A stretch of DNA of 64,000 bases, taken from Bradysia coprophila. Lineage: Eukaryota; Arthropoda; Insecta; Diptera; Sciaridae. Location: positions 8,921,685 to 8,985,684 of the forward strand of contig NW_023503374.1 in the NCBI RefSeq assembly GCF_014529535.1, read 5' to 3'. The first letter of the stretch is position 1. Every line of letters starts with the position of its first letter. The translations under genes and the position numbers were made by a program. Under the pieces are notes generated by a model. The model saw only the letters and a program-made list of their open reading frames with translations. It made no database searches and had not been told where the DNA came from. Shown piece by piece: positions 23,335 to 32,917 of this stretch.

Positions 23335-25731
23335 CACGAAGATACATTCCAAGACAATAAAAAATCATGGAAGAAGCCGAGATCATCGAAATTCATTCCA
23401 TCTGGAGAGGACATCATTACCGAGGTAATTACACCAGTTTTGCAACCTATAATCAAAATGAATGCAAGTTTTCCGTGAAAACATGATTGGAGGTTAAGAG
23501 AGGTGTAAAAGAGCAAAATTATTAGTAAGTAGATGTCACGATCATTAATGAGAGTGGTGAATTTAATTTTTTTTTGTTTATTTTGTGTGTTTTTTTTTAC
23601 TTCAATTTACATAAACATTGGAACTGTGTATACTTAGCACAGCTGGATGATTAATTGAAAATTATATTCGCAAAGGGAAATAAATTAGGAATTTAAACAT
23701 TAACGTGACGTGTTTTTTTGTATTACTTACAAATTTTTCCTTTACACACATCGAAGATCAAGAGTCGAGATAGCTCTACACAATTTGCTTGTCTTGCTTT
23801 TCCTATTTCTCTATACAGATTGTTGTGTGATCAATACACGAACACGATGCTAAATTTCTTACATAATTACAGGGCAAATGTCTTTGTGGTCAGTACATTC
23901 GGGCCCGATTAAGACGTGCGGGATTTTTGAATAGGAAGGTAACTCAACGCTTACGTACAATGTTAGACACACCAGCTACATTTTCAACTAGAGAAATTTT
24001 TCCGGCATTAAATGCGGTATGAATTAAACCGTCTTTTAATAATGGTCACAGTATTTAACGAAATTTTAATAAAATTGTTGCAGATGGGGGAGGAGCTCGA
24101 ACGAATGCATCCCAGAATTTATTCGAATGTATCACGGCAACTGTCACGAGCTGCATTTGGAGAATTACAGGTAAAAAATCAAAGAAGCTCGGAAATAACA
24201 GGACTGGGCGTAATTTTTGGATGTAGAGGAAGTAAATCTTTTTGCTTGGAGTCAATGACTATGCTCGACTTTAACTTCGAATCCTGAACTCCTAGTCGTT
24301 GCCATAACATTTATCGACCACTTTCTAAGTGATCATACTCTACACACTCTGATCAACACTGGTTCTCCAATCACTTGCTTAGCAAGCAACACTTTCCAAA
24401 TTTTAAGTTAACACAGTGAAGTTCCTCAATAGTTACCAGTTCCGTATCATATTGATAGTGGATACTCTAGAGTTCTTCAAACACCACCTGTCCTGTCCTC
24501 AACATGTGGCGATAAACATATAGAGAAATATGGCCAAATTCACGGGCTAGGGAAAAATCTCCAAGTGTATTATCGTCGGGGATGATAAATCGTCGGGGAT
24601 GATAAATCGTCGGGGATGATAAATCGTCGGGGATGATAAATCGTCGGGGACGATAAATCGTCGGGGACGATATTATCGTTTTCAACGACGATATTATCGT
24701 CAGAGCGACGATGATATCGTATCAGACGACAATAATTTTGTTTTCCCGACGATAATATCGTTTCAAGCAGCAATATTATCGTTTCTGCAGTGATAATATC
24801 ACCCGTAAAACGATATTATCGCCCAAGAAACGATATTATCATTTCTGATATTATATTATCACCAGTGAAACAATATTATCGTCCAAGCGACGATAATATC
24901 GTATTAGACGACAATAATATCGTTTTCCGGACAATAATATCGTTTCATGCAACAATATTATCATTTATACAGTGATAATATCACCCGTGAAACGATATTA
25001 TCGTACAGAAAACGATATTATCGCCGATTGAAACGATATTATTGTTTTTGATACGATAATATTGTTCGCTGTTCGATAATATTCTTCGCTGTACGATAAT
25101 ATTGTCCGATATACTGAGCAACGATATTATCGTCCATGAAACGATATTATCACCGCTGCAACGATAATACACTCGGAGATTTTTCCCGTCATCCAAATTC
25201 ACACCCTAGTAGACCCCAATGATATCCTACGTGAATGAATCATCACGAGATCTCTTAGGAAAATGTTGACCAATCTTTCATAAAGCGAAACGTCTAATCA
25301 GTCAAGAAATTCTGTCGCTATCGTCGTTATCTCAACAATTTATTTTCTTTCAATTTCAGTGTGCCGATACTGCCCCATTTCTTCTTCATGCCGCAGCTAA
25401 AGAATTATTCAAAAATGAAATAAATTGGGGAAAAATAATCTCAATGTTTGCAATAGCCGGCGGTCTAGCCGTGGACATTGTACGTCAAGGCCATTACGAA
25501 TATTTGCACCGGTTGATCGATGGTACTGGCGATGTTATCGAAGAAGATCTGTTGCCATGGTTACGGGACAATGGTAGTTTCTACGGTCTGCTCGACCACA
25601 TTCGGCCAGCTGTACCGGAACAGTCATTTCTCAATTGGTTTACATTGTGCGTTGCCATAATATTCGTACTGTATGTTATCACCTATACGATTAAGACTAT
25701 CGGTTCCAGTGTTTATTCCTTTTTAGTCTAA
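23335..25731 (+). CDS. debcl: debcl, Bok-type Bcl-2 family protein (5' end not located)
   Basis: Exons 23335(?)-23424, 23873-24016, 24084-24170 and 25360-25731 join in phase 0 to give 230 visible residues. The start codon and the left edge of the first exon are unresolved; an acceptor AG at 23331-23332 is possible. GKCLCGQYIRARLRRAG and LNRKVTQRLR match Drosophila debcl closely. The BH3-like FPALNAMGEELERM, the BH1 segment INWGKIISMFAIAGG, a BH2 region and a C-terminal hydrophobic anchor (near WFTLCVAIIFVLYVI) are all present. Debcl is a mainly pro-apoptotic mitochondrial protein in flies. It has only one intron position in common with the Buffy gene 12 kb away (before GEELE). The last intron (24171-25359) carries a 649-bp transposon. 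Confidence 0.88.
24544..25192. mobile_element. Mutator-like non-autonomous element in a debcl intron
   Basis: Inverted termini carry GGGAAAAATCTCC and GGAGATTTTTCCC, continuing into AGTGTATTATCG. A 10-bp direct repeat CCAAATTCAC flanks it (24534-24543 and 25193-25202), in the 8-10-bp range of Mutator-like elements. The interior is almost wholly variants of ACGATATTATCGT and, on the left, six repeats of a 17-18-bp unit GGGGATGATAAATCGTC. No transposase. Confidence 0.75.
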
Positions 25732-26639
25732 AGATGAAGAAATTATTTAGTCTTCCATACATAATGCGATAGTCAATGAATCTTTTACTTAATTTTTTAT
25801 TTCATTTTTGCTATTATTAAATGATAAACAAAAGAGAAAGAAAAAAATTTTGATTGTTAACTTAATTATTCCAACATTGTCTTCTTCGTTTTTCTTTTTT
25901 TTAAATTAGAAAATATTTATTTTTGAGAGATTATTTTTGTTGTTTCTATTGTTTCATTGATTTTTTTTTTGTCATCAATTTTAGCGGTTAAAATTTATTG
26001 TAAATATTTTGAAATTATGAAATAATTGATTGTGAAATTCACGGACAGAATTGAGACGAAAAGCATATAATGCTGCAACTTATATTTGAATACTTTTACT
26101 TAAAATACATTGATATATATACTTAGATGAGAATGCAATGGATTTTCTTGCTCTTCTACATTTTTATTCTCTGGAAAATTTCCCTGATCTAAGTTAGAGA
26201 TGAGCGGATTTTTGGAAGCCACAACCTTCGTTACCACAGACGGATTCAATTTTTTAAACCAGAAGCCCGATGAAACTAAAGCCCGCTATTATTGACGAAA
26301 AGTGGACATATGATTGCCCTACTGAATCTCTAGAAATTTTTTCTTCAGTTCCTCAAAATTAATGAAACTCAATCGACTCCTTGACTTCCCTTTCAAAGAA
26401 GCTAGATTTTAGGCAACTTCGAAAGTTGTAGCCCGAACGAAGTTGGCCTAAAATTAACCGTCCGCAATAAATACAACTTTTTATGCCGAGAACCTAGATA
26501 TCGATTTTATATCTTCCCAGAGCGTGTATTTCTCGAGTTATTTAATATTGATAACAGCACTGAAAAAACGTTACATAATTTATGAATGATGCCTAAGTCG
26601 TATGGGTAAAATAATAATAAGTAATAATTGTATGTTCGA
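25732..26639. other. Intergenic interval, no gene seen
   Basis: AT-rich sequence after debcl. No canonical AATAAA close behind the stop was found. TAGAGATGAGCGGA at 26205 resembles the hAT-like terminus at 26648 but I found no partner end. Confidence 0.5.
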
Positions 26640-26647
26640 TAGCAGAC

Positions 26648-27081
26648 TAGAGATGAGCGGGCCGCCCGAAATACATCGGCCCGACCCGACCCGACCCGGC
26701 CCGATCGGGTTCGGGTCCGGGTTTTGAAAATTCATTCGGGCCGGGTCGGGTCGGGCTTTGAAAACAAAAATTCGGGCCGACCCGACTTAGAAATACAAAT
26801 TTAAAGTAAGCCAATAAAAGCCTATAAAGCATGAAACACTAACTTATTTTATTATTTTACTTCGCGTATAACATTATTGCAAAGCTTTTATGCGTAGAAA
26901 ATGATTTTTCATTAAATTTCTTATAGTAAAAAAAAGTCGGGTCACGTCGGGCCGATGATTTTTTCGGGTCGGGTTGGGTCGGGCCGCGAAGAGAAAAGTC
27001 TTGGGTCGGGTCGGGCTCGGGTTCAAAAAATGGGATCGGGCCGGGTCGGGTATTGAAAAAACGTCGGCCCGCTCATCTCTA
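26648..27081. mobile_element. hAT-like MITE filled with CCCGA/TCGGG repeats
   Basis: A 434-bp element whose first 17 bases TAGAGATGAGCGGGCCG are matched exactly, inverted, at its end. The flanks are a perfect 8-bp repeat TAGCAGAC (26640-26647 and 27082-27089). Both ends consist of CCCGA and TCGGG pentamers, a GC island in an AT-rich background. No transposase frame. The terminus resembles that of the element at 4815-5996. Confidence 0.85.
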
Positions 27082-27089
27082 TAGCAGAC

Positions 27090-28112
27090 ACGTATCATCC
27101 ATACAGAGAAACACTACAACAGTGATGTTATGGCTAATTTTTGAGATATACATGTTGAAAAAAATCATCGAAAGTCATCGAGTGTCTTCTTGACTAGGAA
27201 AGATCTCACTGAAACTCACTTACGTAGAAAAAGAGGAGGAGATCAAAAATGCATAGATTAGCTTACTGAAAGCAGTTGAAACTTGAAATAGAATTGCTTG
27301 GATGCACTAGTTCGTCTAGTATTTTTTACCATCACTGAAGCAAGATCAACGATTACAGAAAAAAGGTTTCTTGTGCTTACTTCGTTGATCCGAGCCGAAC
27401 GCAAGAAATACCTGATACAATTTACGCTATTTATCGCATAGAAAGGTAATTTTTAATTGAATAAATTCCTCACTTGCAGTTCTCGGAATAGGTATTAGCG
27501 AGTTCTACAGTCTCGTTTCTACAATTAGTCGATATAACTACAATGAACTTTCTTATCAGACAAGGTATAATTAAGAACAATAGAATATGGGAAAGTCATA
27601 CTATTTGTACTTATACCTTCTGTCAGTGAAGTTAGGTGCATAAAATCTGCTTGGTTTATTTACTCACATACGATCCGTTAGAACAGCAAATAAGCAGAGA
27701 CTATTCGAAGAAAATGCTTATTTGCCCCACAAATGGGTACTGTTATGCACGAATTTTCCTTCTAAACTACACTCGCGGAATTTTGAAAACCGACACATTT
27801 TCTGTTTCGTGGTTTACTGTTTTTTTTTGTGAATTTTGCATGTGTCTTTAAATGGAGAAATCGGAAACTCAAGCAAAATTCCGTGTGTGTAGCATCAAAA
27901 TCAATAAATCTTCCTGCCATGGCCATGGCACCATCAGTAATAATAAATTTATTTTTCCGTATAGCGTTGGCGGGTACAATAACATACTCACTATTGGTAC
28001 CCGAGGGCGAGTAGGACCTTACAAAAATATACGAAGGTTATTAAATTCACTTAAATATTTGCTTAACATTCGCTATTGCTCATTGCGTTCTTATTATCTA
28101 TACGATTAAAAC
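27090..28112. other. Intergenic interval upstream of the M15-like gene
   Basis: Frames here are short and without domains. No clear TATA box was found in front of the ATG at 28113. Confidence 0.5.
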
Positions 28113-28807
28113 ATGTTCCATAATATTACTGCTGGTATCACAGTTTTAACAGTAATTACGTCTGCTGTGTGAGATTTTTTTTTACCGAAAATTATTAGAT
28201 TCTCCTAAAACTATACTCTCGGAATTTCTTTGTAGGGCCCAGCAGACGTATACTCACGCGGAGGCATTAGAAAAAATTGAAGCAGTAGGTAAGTTACACG
28301 AAAATTGAAAATAATTTCTTTATATTCATGCTTTTATCAAGGAATTACAATTGCATCAAGTGGCAACTGCAGCGATCGTAATATTGCGTCATGTACGTCT
28401 CTTGAACAAATTCGCCGGAAGACTATCGACAGTGGTGTTATCGTATTAAAGGAAGCATCACAATGTGATATAATAATCACCGGGGGAACTGAGGTGAGGT
28501 CAATTCATTGAACTTGTTGCTTTTTTACTGTTGCTGATAAGTAACGAAAACGAAATATTTGCTACTCACTGTAGTTAAACGGAATGGTTAAAATCGTTGT
28601 TATTATTAGGTTGGTCATAGTTCGAGCACCTATTCACATTTCAATGGATACAAACTCGACTACAGGCTAAATACATGTCTGAATGACTACATTATGAAAC
28701 GATATACTTACTTGGGACTACGAGGTGATGGAGCGAAAAAATACATGTCTGCAGCAGGAAACATTTACGCCCTCGAAGGAAATCACTGGGATGTGACTTA
28801 CTATTAA
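28113..28807 (+). CDS. Small secreted M15/hedgehog-type zinc peptidase-like protein
   Basis: Exons 28113-28168, 28236-28288, 28342-28493 and 28610-28807 join in frame with GT-AG introns of 53-116 bp, giving 152 residues. Residues 1-20 form a signal peptide ending in AVA, a good cleavage site. The mature part (about 130 residues) has the pattern SHFNGYKLD (96-104) followed by EGNHWDV (143-149). This matches the HxxGxxxD ... ExxH zinc site of the M15 D-Ala-D-Ala carboxypeptidase and hedgehog fold: candidate ligands are His97, Asp104 and His146, with Glu143 as catalytic base. Cysteines near 48, 56, 78 and 110 could form disulfides, as expected outside the cell. I do not recognise an animal orthologue. 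Peptidoglycan cleavage is the family-based guess, but the substrate is unknown. Introns, polyadenylation signal (28830-28835) and insect genes on both sides argue against contamination. Confidence 0.75.
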
Positions 28808-29080
28808 ATCATAGTGGTCTGATATCAGAAATAAAAAATAAATTCAGACGATTCAATTCGTCGTTAACTGGAAGTTGTTTTGTATGAAGAGGGATTCTTC
28901 TGAAAAACAGAAGACCGAAATTGGACGCATTTTCTATTGGAATTTTTGATATGTGTCCAGTAAGGTATTCGACCACAGAACCCAAAACTACTTTCAAAAA
29001 AATTCTTCGAAGCTTGTGTGGCTAGTGTGAGGTGATCAAAAACCGAAAACTTGCACTTACAACTTACAAAAAATTCTCCA

Positions 29081-29297
29081 GTTACACGAGCCGCACATGG
29101 TCGTGTGGGGTGTCATTAGAAAGGTAGTTGCGTGTACTTCCGGGGCAAATAGGGTCTTTTTGGGTTTAAAATTCATTCACACTGAGATATGTACAGTTGA
29201 AGTTTTCAACCGTAAAAAGACTTAAACTTTTCTTACAGAAATTTTTCGAGGTACACGAAACGTACATGGTCGTGTGGGGTGTCATTAGAAAGGTAAT
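29081..29297. repeat. Direct repeat, two units about 170 bp apart
   Basis: CATGGTCGTGTGGGGTGTCA followed by TTAGAAAGGTA occurs at about 29096 and again at about 29267, with similar flanking sequence (ACACGA before, TTGCRTGTACTT after). It lies between the M15-like gene and CTF8. It looks like a diverged tandem duplication of a dispersed repeat. Confidence 0.7.
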
Positions 29298-29391
29298 TGC
29301 ATGTACTTTGTAGCAATGGACACGAATTCCAAAAACTTACTAATTTGCATTGATAAATTAAATTTATTTTCTCTCTTCCACACCGGCACTT

Positions 29392-29886
29392 TCACACTTT
29401 CTTCGCAACATTCGCAATAATTGGTTTCGGTCGAGACTTAAATATGATTTTTCGCCTAACAATCGCCTGCACATAATATTCGGTCTTTTGCACAGTTTTA
29501 TGTTCAATAGAAATAGTCGAATCCAATATCGTTCGACCCATTGATATGTTGCTTACGTCCAAATTAGTTTCGTTCATATTGACTTCATCATCAGCTACTG
29601 CATTGTGGTGCCTCTTCTGTAGAACTGCGAATGGTTTGTCGAGTGCTTGCTCTTTGCCGTGTAAAATGTGATGGCCAATGATCAAAATCTATGGATTTCG
29701 TTTGAGGAATAACAGGAATAACAGGCTATGGAACGTTGTGATGGCGTAAATGGACTCACCGGCTTTCCATATTTATCGAAACATAGGTCGCCAATGAATT
29801 GTCCGCTCATTATTTGATTGCCACGTACCTCCAAATCACCCTGCAATTCGATTATACCCCAATTTTCCAGTCCATCTGGATTTTCA
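29392..29886 (-). CDS. Ctf8: CTF8, alternative clamp-loader subunit (5' exon missing)
   Basis: Exon 29886-29760 and last exon 29688-29392 are separated by a 71-bp GT-AG intron and give 140 residues. Signatures are NWGIIELQGDLE, GQFIGDLCFDKYGKP, then ILIIGHHILHGKEQ, LDKPFAVLQK and the conserved end KIIFKSRPKPIIANVAKKV. Human CTF8 is about 121 residues with the same blocks. CTF8 binds DCC1 and CTF18 to form the Ctf18-RFC complex, which loads PCNA on the leading strand and supports sister-chromatid cohesion and checkpoint signalling in the nucleus. The first exon here starts with one base of a split codon after an acceptor, so a very short 5' exon with the ATG must lie upstream. I could not find it. 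An alternative is an ATG at 29918, but that reading lacks family similarity and crosses the acceptor. A minus-strand AATAAA is at 29363-29368. Confidence 0.87.
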
Positions 29887-29919
29887 CTGCAAAGAAAAAG
29901 ATTGATCCCTGAATGCATA

Positions 29920-30955
29920 TAGTTCTGTGGAGTGGGTTGGGTGTTATGAAGTGCATTAGTTTATTAAAAAAGATCCAAAAAACTACGATATATGGCCTGA
30001 AATTGATGTCGCATTCAAGACGTTGAAATGTTATTTACTTGAACTAAAAGTCGAATTGCAGGCTGATAAAATGCGCCACTGACTTTATGTTAGCCCTCTC
30101 AAAGATTGAATATTGATAAGTTTTGATAATTCAACATATAATTAAAAATCGTGTATAAACCAGCGAGATACCAGACACGAGACTACTTTTAAATTACAAG
30201 TGGACGGGTAAAGAGGTGCGGGAATTGTGTAATCATACGAATAAGTAATTTGTCTTGCACAATTTTACAATACAATCAAAACGACAACAGCAATAATCTT
30301 GAGTGTCTGTATATGGAGCGATTATTAAATTATTCATTTACATGCTACACGCGTCGAAAACCGTACTTTTCATATTTGAAGCACGTCTTTCGACGCACTC
30401 AGTATGTAAAATCCATTACATAACTCGGGATAAAAATTAAAAGTCTCGTTTTCGTGTGTTTATTGACCTCGGCTTCGCCTCGGATCAACAAAATTCACAC
30501 GAAAACTCTACTTTTCATCTTTTTATACCTAGTCATGTAAAATACTATTCCTTTCAGTGTGTGTCGTTGGTACCCCCAACTTTTATTTCTGATACTGTAC
30601 TACTTCCTAGATTGTTTCTAAATAAAGATGATCATCTTAAAGACGACCGAATCGCCATTTCGTAAAGTTTTACTTTACTACAGACACTTTACATATTTCT
30701 ATCTTTGCATAGCATTAACTTACTACTCATACTCATGAATCAACACAACACTCTACGTTTAGCCGTATATCGACCTCCCTTTTCTAATAATTAATTGCGG
30801 AAATTATCAATGAATTTAAGCATCTTCAATGAAGCATATACTGTCAGCTGTTGTGTTTGTTCGACTTGCACAAATATATTTGTTTTGAGTAGATACGCAA
30901 TCACGAGAGATCTGATTGAACACGGTCTCGTATCTTATCGGACTTAGCTTATTAA
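29920..30955. other. Intergenic interval, should hold the CTF8 5' exon
   Basis: No complete frame or domain is seen. The missing first exon of CTF8 (minus strand) is expected here. Confidence 0.45.
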
Positions 30956-30990
30956 TATAAAATGGTTGGTTTTTCATGCTGCGGTTCAGT
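30956..30990 (+). promoter_or_regulatory. TATA box and initiator of the acyl-CoA synthetase-like gene
   Basis: TATAAAA at 30956-30962 is followed by the arthropod initiator core TCAGT at 30986-30990, about 30 bp downstream. This predicts a start at about 30988 and a 65-base 5' leader to the ATG at 31053. Confidence 0.7.
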
Positions 30991-31052
30991 TTAGATAGTA
31001 GTTGTCACGCAGTCTAATTCAAGTTAATTCAGTCGAGCGATTCTATTCAAAT

Positions 31053-32738
31053 ATGACGACATTCGATGCAGTCAATAAAGTTTGGAAAGCTCCTAAAGCC
31101 GCTTACCCTCGGCCGCTGGACAACTACTTCGGCGAAGAGTTGTTACGAACGTTGAGCGAGTCACCGGATGCAATATTGGAGATAAGTCACGATGAAAGTT
31201 ATTCAATGTCTCGCAAAGAAGCCAGAGAACTGACTATAAATGTGGCACGAAATCTGATGAAATTGAACGTACAACCTAATGATGTAATTGGAGTAATTTG
31301 TCGAAACTCAAAATATCTCCCAGTGCTTATTTATGGGTGTATTGTCGTCGGTGCCCCCATTAATCCACTGGATAATTCGTTTGATAGCCAACACATAAAA
31401 CATATTTTTGGTCAGACTAAACCATCATTGATTTTCTGTGATGCTGAAGTTTATCACACCACGAAATTAATCTTGGAAGACCTTGCAAATGACGCCAAAA
31501 TATTCACTTTGAGGGAGAAACTTAATGATGTTGCATTCATTGACGAGTTGTTACAACCGACTGACGATGACATTGAATTTGTGGCACCGAAATTCGATGA
31601 GCCAGCGGATCAGAAGCTCTTAGCAATCATATGCACATCGGGATCTACAGGCTTTCCGAAGGGAACAAAGAAAACACATGCCAACTTTATGAACTTTTCT
31701 AAAGCGATCACGATTCCCACACCGCATAGAACTCTGAATTTTACACCGATCTACTGGACCACCGGATTCATTGCTACCATTTTCGCTCCACTACGCTTAA
31801 CTGAGTGCAAAGTGTCAACAATAAAGCTCTTCAGCCCAGAACTGTTGAAAGAAATGGTTGAAAAATATAGAGTTCAGACTGTGTTTTTGTCATCACATCA
31901 TCTCAGTGTATTTATGGAGTCACCATTAGCAGCTACAATTGACTTTTCCAGCGTAAGAATGCTCTATAGTGGCGGTGGAATCATAGGTGGACAGCTTCGA
32001 CGGAAATTGCGTAAAACTTTTCCGAAGACTTTGTTTATGAGCGCCTATGCAATGACTGAAATATCAGTGTCGCTGTTGAGTCCCGGAAAAATTTACAAAC
32101 ACGAGGCTTCCAGTGGTAATTTACAACCAAATGTCGAAGTAAAAATCATTGATGACGACGGTTCTAAATTAGGCGTTCGAGAGCGAGGAGAAATTCTCGT
32201 GAAGTCACTGTTTCCGTTCTCGGTATAAATTTCACGACTCTATTGAAAATTGGCCAAAATCATTTATTAATAATCTTGTCCTCTCCTATAACAGGGCTAC
32301 TACGCTAATTCCGACGAATCGCTGAATGCTGTCGATTCGGAAGGATTTTTCAAAACCGGTGACATTGGTTTCTTCGACGATGACACATCGCTAGTGGTAG
32401 TCGACCGGAAAAAGGAATTGTTTCATTATAAATCATATCACGTCAATCCGTCGGACATCGAAGATGTGATTCTATCAATGGAAGGTGTTGCTGACGTTGC
32501 TGTTGTAGGAATCAGTGATCCGAGAGCGCAGTACCTCGCCACTGCAGCTGTAGTAAAAAAAAGTGGATTCGATGAAGCAATTACGGAGCGGACGATTGTG
32601 GATTTTGTAGCAAATCGCCTGCCATTTTATAAGCATTTGTATGGCGGTGTTGTGTTCATGGATAGTTTGCCCGTAAGTCCAGCTGGAAAGGTCATGAAAA
32701 GGTGGATCCGGGAACAACTTATGAAGAAGGGTAGTTAG
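31053..32738 (+). CDS. Luciferase/4-coumarate-CoA-ligase-like acyl-CoA synthetase
   Basis: Exons 31053-32222 and 32295-32738, phase 0, encode 537 residues. This is an adenylate-forming enzyme that activates a carboxylic acid with ATP and then forms the CoA thioester. The ATP-binding signature is at about 192-206 (CTSGSTGFPKGTKK). A5-like AYAMTE follows, then TGDIGFFDD, the hinge VVDRKKELFHYKSYHV, and the C-terminal catalytic lysine in SPAGKVMKRW. Insect members include firefly luciferases and many fatty acyl-CoA synthetases. The C-terminus is KKGS, so there is no type 1 peroxisomal signal, unlike luciferases. The glycine usual in YGMTE is alanine. Substrate cannot be inferred. The ATG at 31053 is the first in frame after the predicted initiator; upstream frame extension has no ATG. 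The gene ends 179 bp from the convergent haywire stop. Confidence 0.9.
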
Positions 32739-32881
32739 AAGATGTTAGAATAGCACGCATTTCTTAGTAAACCAGTTAAGACATCGACTGTCGAATGATA
32801 AGCCCAAGGTCAAATTATCAAAAAAGGCACAAACAGATGTAATGCGAAATTGAAAACTTTTTTTTAGAAAATGAAATCTTC

Positions 32882-32887
32882 TTTATT
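32882..32887 (-). terminator. Polyadenylation signal of haywire
   Basis: TTTATT reads AATAAA on the minus strand, about 31 bases past the haywire stop. Confidence 0.6.
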
Positions 32888-32917
32888 GTACTCGCTACGT
32901 GCACACAATGTGACTAA

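Noticed and set aside
24590..25190. CRISPR-like regularity of the repeats in the debcl intron
   Set aside because: The units are degenerate palindromes without constant-length unique spacers, and the segment has transposon ends with a target duplication in a eukaryotic intron.
26205..26640. Possible further hAT-like element starting TAGAGATGAGCGGA
   Set aside because: Only one end was found, with no 8-bp duplication.
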